NCBI RefSeq assembly: GCF_043290135.1
Contig: NC_134700.1
Coordinates: 155,946,053-156,010,052 of the forward strand
Direction: 5' to 3'
DNA length: 64,000 nt
DNA from: Rhipicephalus microplus
Lineage: Eukaryota; Arthropoda; Arachnida; Ixodida; Ixodidae
Part shown: piece after piece, positions 42,165 through 53,197 of the stretch
Numbering within the stretch: position 1 is the stretch's first letter
How the letters are laid out: each line of letters opens with the position of its first letter
The notes under the pieces: model-generated
What the model was told of the DNA's origin: nothing
Seen by the model: only the letters and a program-made list of their open reading frames with translations
Database searches by the model: none
Position numbers and translations under genes: made by a program

Positions 42165-43665
42165 AGAGAGAGAGAGAGAGAGAAATAGAGAGGAAAATCT
42201 GGGAGGTTAGCCAAGCCTGGAATGGTTGGCTACCCTACACTTGGGGTAGGGAAGAGGGCAAATAATAGAAATGAAGGAGATAGAAAGGAAGAGGAGTAAG
42301 AAAGAGATGGACGAATAGTCAGCTCACGACTACACAGCATGGTCTCATGCTGTTCATTCACAAGCGCTCATGAACCCTTGTGGTCCTTAAGAAGCACAAA
42401 AGGCTTTCGTGGCTTTGTGCGTATGCGAAACTGTTGGCGAAGGTTCCAGGATCCTCTCTTCTGTAAGCGGCCATGAATCCAGCTGACAGATCTTGGCTTC
42501 CACAATACGTTGTTCAGGCAGGTATGTTGGGCAGTGGCATAGGATGTGCTCAAGCGTCCCCTCGCCGGCGCAAATGTTGCATGCCGAACCGCTCGCCATT
42601 TCAAGGAAACAAGAATACGCATTCGTAAATGCCACGCCCAATCTCATGCGATACAGCTAAGTTTCAGCGCGTCGTGGGAGCCCGGATGGCAAACGAAGTT
42701 ACAAGTTTGGGTCGATCGAATACAGACGCACATTGGACAAACCCGGCGTATTCCATTGTAGGAGAGTTATACGGCGTGCAAGTGATTGTAGTCGCCTTGC
42801 AGCGCTCGTTCTCAAGAGTGGTATGGGCGTACGCAGGTCTTGGTCATGAGCCGATCGAGCAGCTTCATCCACGCGTCATTGCCGAAAATTCCGCAATGAC
42901 TCGGCAACCATTGAAATACAATATCGTGACCTTCCTCGAGCGCTTCGTGGTAGTCGTGCCTTATCTGATATACTGATTGTTCGTGTAACCCGTGCTGTAT
43001 AGTGAACCGTAGGCGTAAGGCTGACCTCGAGTCGGAAAAGATGGTCCATTGATTAGGTTGCTGCCGAAGAATGTACTTGACTGCCCCTTGAAGCACTGTG
43101 AGTTGTGCTGCTGTCGACGTTGTGGTGTGAGAGAATGTGTTCCATCTGGCAACACATTACCAAATGGAACAACCACTACTCCTGTAGAGGAGTTGGAATT
43201 AGTGGAGCCATCGGTAAAAACATGTATGCGGTAAAGCAGCTTTCGTCCAACAGACGCAAATTATATTGCTTCAGAGCTAGCGGTGACATGCTTGCCTTCT
43301 TAACAATTACAGAAATCAATAGGCGCACGCCAGGTTGATGGAAACTCCATAACGCAGATGCTGAACGCAACGCAAGTTTGAAGCCAGGTGGTAATACGTC
43401 CTGATGTTTCGTCACAATACCGCAAAACAAAGCATGGGGCCTCCACGCTGTCAAACACGCTAAATGATGTCACGGAAGCCGTAATTAAAGCCGAATGTGC
43501 GCTCTCAGCGTCTCGACAATGATATACGTTGTGACCGGCTGTTCCGGTACGATAACAATAGTTGGTATACTGTCGATGAGCATCTTGGAAGGCCAAGACA
43601 TGTCCGAAGGGCTTGGGCTTGTATGCTGTGTAGTGCACTATTTGCCTTATAATGGTCGTTCACAA
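42165..43665 (-). mobile_element. I-clade LINE 3' fragment inserted in the PLE
   Basis: Minus strand: the end of the reverse transcriptase (IQAQAL, LGLPRC), a linker (LPPGFKLALRSASALWSF), RNase H, a C-terminal C-x2-C-x7-H-x4-C finger, and a 3' untranslated region (CTTGGCTAACCTCCC) ending in (GA)n at 42166-42184. It matches the copy at 58.3-61.7 kb. It is 5'-truncated. Weak flanking repeats CATGTACGCC and CAAGTACGTG (about 8 of 11 matching) fit an old target duplication. Confidence 0.8.
42387..43640 (-). pseudogene. I-clade LINE RNase H and C-terminal zinc finger
   Basis: RNase H block WTIFSDSRSALRL (catalytic Asp), DIVFQWLPSHCGIFGNDAW (His and Asp; the usual DRADE is altered), and MRLGVAFTNAYSCFLEMASG followed by ACNICAGEGTLEHILCHCP, an intact C-x2-C-x7-H-x4-C. 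The segments fall in several frames. The domain would degrade the RNA strand during cDNA synthesis. Non-functional. Confidence 0.75.
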
Positions 43666-43892
43666 GTACGTGAAGGTGTGAGACAGCCGCATATCATTGG
43701 GAGTAAAAAAATCTTTAATGTCAGTGCAAAAAGCTTGGTAACCTTTGTCAACGTTAGCTGCTAAAAATTGATTATATCATCCGTGTTCCTTATCAGGAAG
43801 GGGTCACTAATTGACAAAAACTTAAGCTTGGCTTGTACAAACAGTGCTACTGGCTTCTGCTAGGAGTCAGATACTGACACAATTATACCCTT

Positions 43893-44017
43893 ATGGCATT
43901 TTCTGGAAGCGCACTGGTGCGCACCAGTGCGCATGAAACTTGGCGGAGCGGCGTTGTACAATGCCAGCATTCCTTGCGTGCCGTGAGTGCTCCAGACACA
44001 ATTCCCGAAAATGCCAT
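43893..44017. repeat. Inverted-repeat segment with perfect 24-bp palindrome
   Basis: Ends ATGGCATTTTCTGGAA (43893-43908) and TTCCCGAAAATGCCAT (44002-44017) are inverted with one mismatch. Next to the left end, 43909-43932 is a perfect 24-bp palindrome centred on GGTGC/GCACC. It could be a small MITE inserted in the PLE, or a local inverted duplication of PLE sequence. Confidence 0.6.
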
Positions 44018-44188
44018 CAGAGGAACGTCAATTAACTTTATCGGTTTAACGCTGAATTAAACCAACAGGTGTCTCATTTAGCCGTTTGCTAAAGATTTCT
44101 CTGATATTCTAAGGTTGCAGTTCCTGCATAGTTTAGTAGGTGACACCTTTACCGTGCTCAGTGACACGTCATCGCGCTGCTTGAAGAC

Positions 44189-44427
44189 CCCGCCGTGGTG
44201 GTCTAGTGGCTAAGGTACTCGGCTGCTGACCCGCAGGTCGCGGAATCGAATCCCGGTTGCGGCGACTGCATTTTCGATGGAGGCGGAAATGTTATAGGCC
44301 CATGTGCTTAGATTTGGGTGCACGTTAAAGAACCCCAGGTGTTCGAAATTTCCGGAGCCCTCCACTACGGCGTCTCTCATATTCATATGGTGGTTTTGGA
44401 ATGTTAAACCCCACATATCAATTATCA
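44189..44427 (+). mobile_element. Ruka-like SINE inside the PLE
   Basis: Complete forward SINE, with A box GGTCTAGTGGCTAAGGTAC, B box GAATCGAATCC and tail GTTTTGGAATGTTAAACCCC. The flanks GCGCTGCTTGAAGAC (44174-44188) and GCGCTGGTTGAAGAC (44428-44442) match at 14 of 15 positions and are PLE sequence. Confidence 0.92.
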
Positions 44428-44640
44428 GCGCTGGTTGAAGACTACGGCAACATTGTTGCTGACTTTTTCACGAAACAATCCTGTAGAAAACACACAGAAG
44501 CCACCTTCTTTATCAGCCAGCAGCACACAAAAAGAATTGTCAGTCAAGTAGTCAGCGACGCGCTTAATCGTGAGTTTTGGACGTGCTCTCTTAAAGCGGG
44601 CAGCCACATAAACGCCTTTAAAAAATAAGGCGTGAAACCG

Positions 44641-44930
44641 CTTTCTCCGGTGCCTACTTAGACACCTGCCTCACGAATGTCAACGTGTGCAGCAAGGTGA
44701 GCTATATAACTTACTGTAGGGCTCCGCAATAAGTAAAAGTTGGAAGTGAGGGCTCCTAGTGCCGTCTGCTTTTTCCATTCTTGACTGTAGCATCTTTTCT
44801 TCACACTCAAACTTAACTGCGCTAAAGCAATTCCATTTTATTATGCATCGACTCAGCCATTCAGCAGAGCAAATGACAAGCTCAGCTTATAAAAACGAAT
44901 GAAATGCGTAATGGCCACCAGACAAATGTT
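44641..44930. other. Unassigned sequence
   Basis: Nothing recognised between the PLE and the next SINE. Confidence 0.5.
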
Positions 44931-44943
44931 GAATGAAGCTGCT

Positions 44944-45190
44944 CTGATTGATTGATTGATTTGTGGGGTTTAACGTCCCAAAACCACGCTATGATTATGA
45001 GAGACGCCGTAGTGGAGGGCTCCGGAAATTTTGACCTCCTGGGGTTCTTTAACGTGCGCCCAAATCTGAGCACACGGGCCTACAACATTTCCGCCTCCAT
45101 CGGAAATGCAGCCGCCGCAACCCGGAATCGAACCCGCGACCTGCGGGTCAGCAGCCGAGTACCTTAGCCAACAGACCACCGCGGCGGGGC
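44944..45190 (-). mobile_element. Ruka-like SINE with 13-bp target duplication
   Basis: Minus-strand copy very close to the apparent consensus, with (AATC)n-type tail (GATT repeats on plus at 44946-44961). Perfect duplication GAATGAAGCTGCT at 44931-44943 and 45191-45203. Probably one of the younger insertions. Confidence 0.94.
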
Positions 45191-45345
45191 GAATGAAGCT
45201 GCTATCTGTGATCCCATAGCTGTCCATAACAGCAATGATTTGGTCAACGTTGCTCTTTCTTCTTTTATTGCAATAGCAATTATATGAACAGTCCCGGCTG
45301 TTTTTTTTGTTTTGTTCTGCCGTTGCCGCCACTCCCGCCGTCATT

Positions 45346-47630
45346 CACTCAATATGTTTGCGTATATAAACATATTTATTTATTTTTTTATTTATTACAC
45401 ACTGCTGTCCGTAGACCAAGCAGGAGGGGCACAAAAAGGGGGCATAGCGAAAAAAAGCGAACAAGTTATGCAGCAAGTTAGAATACACAAAGCTACTGAA
45501 AAACAAGTCATACTAAATAAGATGCTTAGTTATACATATCTAGAAAAAAAAAGCGAACAAACTTCTCGAAACAGTTTCAAGCACAAAAAAGTAAAGCTAC
45601 ACAGTTGAAATATTAAGATGAGGTAATCTAGCATTGAAATATCAACAGTGTTGATTACACAAAATATGCATGTAGTTTTCAAAGTCGGGAATGCCACGTT
45701 CAGGAAAAACATTTGAAGGCAGTGCATTCCATTCGCTAACGGTTGTCGGAAAGAAGGAATGTTTGAAAAGGTTAGTACGTGCAAAGTAATGTGTCAGATC
45801 ATGATTGTGAGCATGCCTGATTTTCCTGGAAGAAGAGGGAGAGATGTATTTACTGGGATCGATATTAAACTGATGATTACGAAGCAGGAAAAGAAACTTG
45901 AGTCTGGCGATAGTTCTACGCTGTTTCAAGAGCGGAATGTTGTTAGTAGCCATAAGTGATGAAGGTGAATCAAGATTGTGATAGGCATTATAGATGAGTC
46001 TTACCGCTCTCCTATGGACCATTTCAAGTTTATAAACATCCTTTTTAAAATACGGGTCCGAGGCTACGCATGCGTACTCTACACGGGGTCGAATAAATGT
46101 ATTATATGCAAGAAGTTTGACCTGAGTTAGCGCGTTTTTTAGTTTGTGTCGAAGAAACCCTAGTTTTCTAGAGGCGGAGGAACAAGCGTCGTCAATGTGG
46201 TTACTCCACGACAGTCGATTCGTAATATTGACTCCCAAGTATTTAAAATTGCTCACTTCGATCAACGGATTATTATTTAAGGTGTAGCGTGATGCAAAAG
46301 GGGTAATTTTATTTGAGATACGCATATAGACCGATTTACTAATGTTTAACTCTATCGACCAGGTATGGCACCAATCGGAGAGAGAATTTAGGTTGTTTTG
46401 CAAGCACTCTTGGTCCCTTTCACTTTCAATTGGCTTGTAAAGAATGCAGTCATCTGCAAAAAGCTTTAGGCTTATGGCGGAGGTATCAACTGATGAAACG
46501 ATGTCATTGATAAAGATGAGAAACAAGACAGAGCCAAGGACACTGCCTTGTAGAACTCCCGAGGTTACAGGTAGAACCCCAGAGCAGCAGCCCTCGACCT
46601 GGACAAACTGTTTGCGGCTGGTAAGGTAGGATGGGATCCAATTAATTACAGTAATGAGTAGGCCAATGTTTGAAAGTTTGGTGAGTAATTTACTATGACA
46701 AACACAATCGAAAGCTTTTCTAAAATCTAAGAAGATGGCGTCTATTTGGTCGCCCTTATCAAGTGCCATTGCGAAGTCGTGAATTGTGGTGACAAGTTGA
46801 GTGGTAGTCGAGAGGCCCTTCCTAAAACCATGCTGGAAAAGAGTCAAAATATTGTTTTTTTTCAAAAAATGACATTATGTAATGCGTGATGATATGCTCA
46901 AGAAGTTTAAAGGACCGGAGGTTAATGATATTGGCCGGTAGTTTTCAACATTTAGGCGATCACCTTTTTTAAATACGGGAATAACACGTGCCGTTCGCCA
47001 ATCATCGGGAAGAATTGAATTATGAAACGAAAGACGAAAAATATGGGTGAAGACATGCGCGGTAGGTTCGGCGTAACGTTGCAAAAATGCATTAGGTATG
47101 CCGTCGGGACCGTCGGAAGATTTGGTCCTAACAATCAGTAATAGTGAAAGGACACCTTCGACAGTTATGAAATTGGCAGATATAGTTGACAGAGAAATAT
47201 TGTTTGTGTCAGCATGATCTCCCTGAGTGAATACTGAGTGAAAATACTGATTGAATTGGTTTGCAGTTTTGACAGGATTGTTAACAATACAGCCATTTAC
47301 TGATATCTCGGTCGGTGTTTTGTGCGCATCGCTCAAGTACCGCCAGAATCTATCCGGGTTAGTTTTCGAAAAGTTAGGAAGCGAGGGGTTGAAGTATCTT
47401 GCCTTAGCTTCACTTAGCCGAGTTGCAAGCTAGGCCTTCAACGAGATAAGTCTGCAGGGTATTTTTTCTTTTTTCTAGCTCGTTTTAGCTTGCGGTGCAA
47501 ATGTATGATATCTCTAGTAATCCATGGGTTATTTCGGTTTATCCTAACCCGTTTGCTTGGCGCAAACTTATCAGTGCAGTAATGTATCGCAGTTTTTATT
47601 TCGTTCCATGAAAATGAACTCAAGAAAGAA
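45346..47630 (-). mobile_element. CR1-like LINE, 5'-truncated
   Basis: Minus strand: from the region upstream of the reverse transcriptase through the C terminus, then a 3' untranslated region of about 270 bp (CTCCTGCTTGGTCTACGGAC) ending in an AAATA-type tail (TTTATT repeats at 45375-45402 on plus). The endonuclease is missing. A duplicated ACTCAAGAAAGAAA at 47628-47660 marks the 5' junction and may contain filler or target duplication. Confidence 0.82.
45642..47620 (-). pseudogene. CR1-like LINE reverse transcriptase
   Basis: Three minus-strand pieces. 47438-47620 contains SWNEIKTAIHYCTDKFAPSK and NNPWITRDIIHLHRKLKRAR. 46875-47336 contains KSSDGPDGIPNAFLQ, LPDDWRTARVIPVFKKGD and NVENYRPISLTS. 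45642-46865 (407 codons) contains QHGFRKGLSTTTQLV, AIFLDFRKAFDCVCH, SGVLQGSVLGSVLFLIFIND, an intact LFADDCILY and the C-terminal TVSEWNALPSNVF. The catalytic aspartates are intact. Frameshifts just after ISLTS and near 47390, and the missing endonuclease, make it inactive. It is markedly less decayed than the CR1 copy at 11-14 kb. Confidence 0.87.
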
Positions 47631-47940
47631 AAAAAGATATGAAAACTCAAGAAAGAAAGAAGTGACCCCCACTCAGCGCCTAGCTCGTCGCGATGCACCG
47701 ACACGCGCTCTTACCCCTGCGTACTTTGCCCCAGTGAAGGGAGGAGAGAGTAAGGCGATATGGCGCGCGCGCTTATCCTTCAGCACGGAGAGTAGTGTGC
47801 ATTCGGGTTTTGCCGGAACGATTGCGTTAGTTGCCGGGGCCCCGAAGGTCACTTCGCTCACTGCACAGGCCCCATTTGCGAAAAGAGCATGCTTTTCATT
47901 CACTGCGAATTATAAGAACTGGTATACTTGCTCGTTTTTT

Positions 47941-48634
47941 CGCTAACATTATAACCTCCAGATAGCAGAAAACAGCGGAAGGGGGAAAGGAGGGGAGTGC
48001 AGGTTATAAATATTTCTTTTTACATATATGGTCATAGGTCACAACACTAATTGTTCAGCTCGCACAAAGGACGGAGCAATTTTCAGCAAAGAGATTTAGA
48101 GAAGACCTTGAATAAAATGATCAAGGAAGTTGCTTCAATCTCAGATTTGGTGAAGTAACCCAGTGTTGCATGTTGATAATTATTTTTACGATATTGCAAA
48201 CACATGTGTGAAATCAAGGTAAATATAATCGAATTTAGCACTACTAAGGCGTAGCCTATGGTAGCGGCTGCCGAGGTGAACATTGAGGACCCCCTGGCAC
48301 GTCGAACTTCTCGGAACTTCTTAATGAAGTTCTTGACGAATTAAAATATCTAGGAGACACTAAACGAACGGTGCCCGACTAATATGTTAGTGAGAAATTG
48401 TCAATTACGAAGAGCGCGAATAATTAATAAACAAAAAACTTATTCGGTGTAGGATTTCTTTGTGTTGTCAATAATACACCCTGATTTGCTCACAGAGCTT
48501 TTTAGGCAACACGTCGACAACTGACAGTCTATGGCATTGAAACATCTGCAAATTGAACAATTACTCGGCGACTGCGTTAACTCAAGAAAACATGCCACCC
48601 GACCTCACTATAACATTGGAAATAGAAACTGCAG
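47941..48634. other. Unassigned sequence
   Basis: Nothing recognised. Confidence 0.5.
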
Positions 48635-48895
48635 GCCGGCTGCGGTGGTCTAGTGGCTAAGGTACTCAGATGCTTACCCGCAGGTCACAGGATCAAATCT
48701 CGACTGCAGCGGCTGCATTTTCCATGGAGGCGAAAATGCTGTAGGCCCGTGTGCTCAGACTTTGGTGCGCGTCAAATAACCGCAGCTGGTCAAAATTTCC
48801 ACAGCCCTCCACTACAGCGCCTCTCATAATCATATGGGGGTTTGGGGACGTTAAACCCTACATATAAATCAATCAAAGAATCAATCAATCAATAA
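48635..48895 (+). mobile_element. Ruka-like SINE
   Basis: Forward SINE with A box GGTCTAGTGGCTAAGGTAC, degenerate B box GGATCAAATCTC, and a tail (GGGACGTTAAACCC) followed by (AATC)n repeats to about 48895. The flanks ATTGGAAAT and ATTGAAAT may be a decayed target duplication. Confidence 0.88.
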
Positions 48896-49368
48896 ATTGA
48901 AATGGGGAGACGGAAACAAAAGATGACACAAAGGAATGACACCAACGCCACTTCATAACTACCATTTAATATTTAATTGAAGCGATCCAGCTTAGAAAAG
49001 TAGTGGGTTGTTCTGTTCTGCTGTTGTAACGGAACTGTATTGCAGTGGAGAGGTTGACCTTCATGTTACCTTGGCTACTACATACGTATAAATGGTGAGT
49101 AATTGTTTCAAAGCCTTAACATTTTCACCCTTTGTCATTGTATCGTTCGAAGACATAGTTCACAGAAAAAAACTACGGCTAATGAGTGCGTCACATTTAG
49201 GTAGTTTGAAAGGAAACGCTAGTCGTCGATCTTGAAAGGCTAGATCATATTGTTGTGTACTGGCAACAGCCGGCTGAAAAAACGAATGCTTAATTGCCTG
49301 AAGGAATATTCTTTTGATTTATTTGAAGAAAATAAATTTTGAGTGCATGCATACACGTGTTGAACTTA
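48896..49368. other. Unassigned, containing a LINE tail
   Basis: Mostly unrecognised. 49012-49090 is the inverted match of the repeat at 30.5 kb. Confidence 0.45.
49012..49090 (-). repeat. Probable LINE 3' end, minus strand
   Basis: The inverse of this stretch contains GTAGCCAAGG, GTCAACCTCTCCACTGCAA, TACAGTT and CAGAACAGAACAA, matching 30510-30595 in order. Confidence 0.5.
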
Positions 49369-50060
49369 TTTTAGATGCGGAGCATCTTATACTCGCGCCT
49401 TGTAGGGCGCCGTCCGCGCCGTCCGCGCCGTCCACACCGCTTCTCGAACATTTGACAGCTGACGCGCGCGCATGCGCCGTCGCGCCGTCGCCCACTCTTC
49501 CACCATCTGTGCATCCCTTCCTCCTCTACACACCGCGCGCGCTTCACTACTCCACCATCTGTGCACCCTTCCTTCTCTACACACCGCGTTCGACATCTAC
49601 AATTCTCCTGATTCTCCAGTGGACGCGCATGTGGCGTCGCGCTTCGAGAACATTCAACAGCTGACAGTGCATGCGCCATCGTGCTGTATATATACTCAAG
49701 GTCGGCGCTCGCTCGCTCAGTTGCCGCTCGTCGGTTGGTTTGTACGGCGCGTCGACGTCCAAGGTCGTGGTGAAATGAATTCCAACGAATCCACAAACAC
49801 AATGATCGACGTCCCTTCGACCAGCGCCGCCCTTTCGCATACGTGTGTACGTGTTCACTCATTTAACACCCCCTCCTACAACCACGTTAACCAATTTAGC
49901 CATCGACCCAAGTAAGTCGCAATTTAACACCCCATTTCACAACCACGTTAACCAATTTAGCCATCGACCCAAGTAAGTCGCACTTTAACACCCCGTTAAC
50001 CAATTATATGCTCCGCATCCTCCTCAGTGTTCCCCCGAGGGAAGCTGCGGGCAATTTTTT
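49369..50060 (-). mobile_element. Heat-shock-element-bearing repeat, copy C
   Basis: Reverse-strand copy nearly identical in layout to copy A, including the central segment absent from copy B. It starts TTTTAGATGCGGAGC at 49369 and ends GCTGCGGGCAATTTT at about 50060. The inverted 12-bp motif is at 49374-49385 and 50008-50019. The 61-bp tandem unit lies near the right end. One heat-shock-like triplet is perfect (49643-49655); the other (49441-49453) has one changed base. Confidence 0.9.
49643..49655 (-). promoter_or_regulatory. Heat-shock-element-like triplet
   Basis: TTCGAGAACATTC on plus, i.e. GAATGTTCTCGAA on minus, an exact nGAAnnTTCnnGAAn. Confidence 0.5.
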
Positions 50061-51764
50061 GAAAAGAAGTAGGTTCGTAATAAAATCATGTGACACCTGC
50101 GAGTGGATGCACCTTGGAGCAGACTACAAAGCGTCTGCAGTGACTATGTAAACCACATGTAAGCGCGCGTCATGATAAATATCTCCCGCTTTCATTTTTG
50201 TTTGCATCAATAAAGAGCAGTCTAGAAATTGTCACCTTGATTTCTTTTGTGAACACTATGTTGTCATTCTTTTTTGACATTTTGGTAATAAAATAATACC
50301 GGGTATTTGATCCAAATAATAGCGGCATGGTTACTTGGTCACATAGTCTTTTACTCCAAGCGTGCATTGTGAAGGCTGTGAAAATTCCCGCAGACGGCTA
50401 GTACAATTGCTTTCTACACATTAGCTGTTTATTTTAACATCGTAGTTTTATTATAAAACATAACTACCACAAGATAACGCCCTAATGTTTCTCTTAGTTT
50501 TGTTATGGAATGGGTTCAATTGAGTTCAAAAAATAAAAAGTAACACTTGCATCTCTATATATTATCATTCATTGGTTTATTTCTTATATCACAAGCTCCA
50601 ATCGAGCAGGTCTCGTGACTTTAGATAGCTTGCCGCGGTTTATTCTTACGTTAGTCATTCGTCAGGTGTCATAATGAGAGGGCGGAAAGTGGGCAACCGT
50701 ATTAAAAGAGAACGATAAATGAGGGAAACATTTTCCTGCGTTGGTCAGGAAAAGCATAGGATAGTTAACGGTACTTCAGAAATCGTGGCGCATGGCGCAT
50801 TAATAAACACGTAACCAAAACTATAAACAGGGCAAGCGCTTGCGGCATCTCAGCGTCTGCTTTTTGTCACGTGTTCCTGAGTGTGCTATGGTTTCTGAAC
50901 TACAATGAACTAACAACATGCCCCAAAAAACATTCTTCCATCTAACAATGGCAAGTTTGCAGATGTAAGATCTAATTCACCACCGCAAGACCAAGTAGTC
51001 TGAACATGCCGTGCCGAGTCTTGCTGTCTGTGTCTATGCAGCCTTGGGTATTGTTTGGTCTTGCGTGCAATTATTATTATTTTTTTCAAATATGGTAGAT
51101 ATAACCCAAGTGGTGATAACAGTAATCAAAAAAGAGGTACTAACAATATCTCGTGTTCGTCATTCATGCAGCCAGGTAGTTCTAATGCCCAACTCCGGAA
51201 TACCACGTAATGCTGTGAAATTTTGGGTATTCTAGAACTGGTGCAGTGCTTGCCCCAACTCGATACGACCCCACGTGTGTGATGTCTATTTACTGCAGTG
51301 CTACAACACAGCTCAGGCACTGTAGTCAGTGCGTGACGAGCACTGAGAAGAGCAAGGTGGAGAAATGAGGTTACTGCGCTCATGCTCTTGTTTTTATCTT
51401 TTTCTCATGAAGAAATTCTGCCCACCGAATACTGTATTGCACAAAATAAACACTTCTTCAAGGATAAACCACCCAGCCAACAATAGATACTAGTGGAATG
51501 TTAAAGCCACAGGCCGCTGATACTGGTTTGAGCGATAATTTTCGCGCGAAGAAAACTCCTCGAAAACCTTTACTTTGGCAGACAGCTTTCGTTATTTGAT
51601 AATAGTATCAAGGACAGGGCTACTAGTGTCAGTTTATGTTTAAAATCAATCGCTTTTGTTTTGTTGTGCTTGTTAGTGATGAAATATTACACTGAGTGGG
51701 AGAAAGAGGCGCTACGTTTCTTGAATTTGTTGTGAGAGCGCTTTCTTCGAAGCTTTCCCCGTAG
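50061..51764. other. Unassigned sequence
   Basis: AT-rich, nothing recognised. Confidence 0.5.
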
Positions 51765-52940
51765 TAGTAGTAGTTTTTTATTTTATTTTTAAAATACAAA
51801 AAAGGATACAGAAGCAAAAGGCATTTCATACGCCTGACAAAGACTTCTGCGCCTGTAGTTCGTCACATGTAGATGCACGTGTCTTTTTTTTTGCAGATGC
51901 AACAAGCAACAGAAATAATATGTCATGCACCACATGTGTGCTAACAAAAGAAATACAGTAATAAAAAGCAAGCAACACATAATAAACTTGACATAATACC
52001 GATACGCAAATCTTAGACGTAAGTCTTACAATATACAAATCTTAACAGGAACAAAAATGAATGCATCGTATATCATAATGAAACGACATACTTTCTGAAC
52101 ACTAATAAATATGGCCCAATTCTACCTACTCTTTTTACAAAATATAGATTAGTGATGGTAAGTTATATCTCTTTTAATCAAAACTTCTTCAACCTTCTTT
52201 TTAAATGTCCCTAGACTGACGTGAAACTGCCAGTCATTTTGAAATTCGTTAACCAGTCGTATTGATTGGTAATGTAGCATTTGTTTTCCCTAATTTGTCC
52301 TGGTTCTCGGTAAACGCGGTCTGTATCATCTAGTAGGTTAAAGTTGGTCTGTTTCTTTTTGTTTATACCACTTGTTTTTGTGTACCTCTTGAATAAGTTT
52401 AAAATATTATATTTGGTTGGCCTTTACCATTTCATGTTTATGAAAGAGCACTGAAGTGCGCAAACTGTCTTCTCTACACTGGTAATTTTAATAACAGCAA
52501 ACCATTTTCTTTTGTAGCATTATAGGTTTGTTATAATTTTTCGCTGTTGTCGTAGCCCATACTAGTGCACCGTAACAAAGTCTCGAATAGAAAAGGGCAT
52601 TGTACAAATTTTTATTCAACCACTGAGGAATAAAATAATCAGCTCTGTGCATGCATCCTACCGTTCCCGCAAGTTGCCTAACTAAATGAGTAACGCGGAC
52701 GTGCCACGTTAAGTCTTCACTAAACCATGCCCCCAAAAAATGTTTCATGTTTTTCTCGTTTGATGTTATTCCCGTCAAAGCCTATTTTTATGTCATATGT
52801 AATACGTTTATTTATTGAGCGAAATTTAATATATGTCGTCTTCTTGGCATTTAACTGTAGCTTGTTTTGTTTAGGCCAGTTTGAGAGTGACGGCAGTTGT
52901 GTAACGAACAAGATAAAAAAGAAACTTTCAAAGACTTCTT
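51765..52940 (-). mobile_element. LINE 3' end (CR1/L2-like)
   Basis: Minus strand: the C-terminal part of a reverse transcriptase, a 3' untranslated region of several hundred bases, and an A-rich tail (TTTTTTATTTTATTTTTAAAA on plus near 51774). 5'-truncated. Confidence 0.7.
52488..52911 (-). pseudogene. C-terminal LINE reverse transcriptase remnant
   Basis: Two minus frames overlap: SNWPKQNKLQLNAKKTTYIK with FRSINKRITYDIKI, and HFLGAWFSEDLTWHVRVTHL with NKNLYNALFYSRLCYGALVW. The lys-thr-x-tyr-ile-x-phe block and the phe-leu-gly-x-trp-phe block follow the catalytic YADD in LINE reverse transcriptases. The catalytic part itself is absent. A frameshift lies at about 52770. Confidence 0.75.
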
Positions 52941-53197
52941 CAGCTTTGAAGTCATCTACTGGGGTGGTAGACTACTTTTAAAAACTGCACACCATTCTTT
53001 GGAACGATTTCGACTCGAACTAATCCAAGATGTCGCGAACCGAGCAGCCTTAAAAGGTTCCTGGAAATCTCAGAGTGTCAACATGATAACTCTTACATGG
53101 GAAATGTCTCTGTATACTGGTTGAAACTCTTCATTCATGTCAAACAAAAAATATGTTGCTTCGCAATAGGATGGAAAGGTGGGCTAGTTGGTAATTC

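Larger units (their letters stand above)
40670..44640 (-). mobile_element. Penelope-like element with nested insertions
   Basis: Minus-strand PLE reassembled from pieces: N-terminal domain and reverse-transcriptase fingers (44640-43666), an I-clade LINE fragment (43665-42165) inserted in it, the reverse-transcriptase palm (42155-41421), the linker and GIY-YIG endonuclease (41400-40930), and a tail with CAGCGCTTGTACTGTCGTC (minus) near 40720. A SINE (44189-44427) and a palindromic segment (43893-44017) also lie inside. PLEs differ from LINEs in carrying a GIY-YIG nuclease after a telomerase-like reverse transcriptase. All coding parts are frame-shifted. Confidence 0.8.
43666..44640 (-). pseudogene. 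PLE N-terminal domain and reverse transcriptase fingers
   Basis: Minus strand: DNSFCVLLADKEGGFCVFS (the ADKEGG motif that precedes the PLE reverse transcriptase), then the SINE insertion, TVKVSPTKLC, FSVKPIKLIDVPL, a palindromic segment, VALFVQAKLKFLSISDPFLI plus RNTDDI, and QAFCTDIKDFF (motif A-like). Frameshifts and stops occur throughout. The order of motifs is what identifies the family. Confidence 0.72.
45263..47940 (-). mobile_element. Second copy of the inverted-repeat element, split by a CR1 LINE
   Basis: 45263-45345 begins TTTTATTGCAATAGCAATT, the inverse of the right end of the element at 20.6-22.0 kb. 47640-47940 aligns in reverse with 20740-21020; shared blocks include CGCAGTG, GTGACCTT, ATCGTTCC and CAAAGTACGC. 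Both parts are in the same orientation, and the CR1 LINE (45346-47630) lies between them. I infer an older element invaded by the LINE. Confidence 0.45.
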
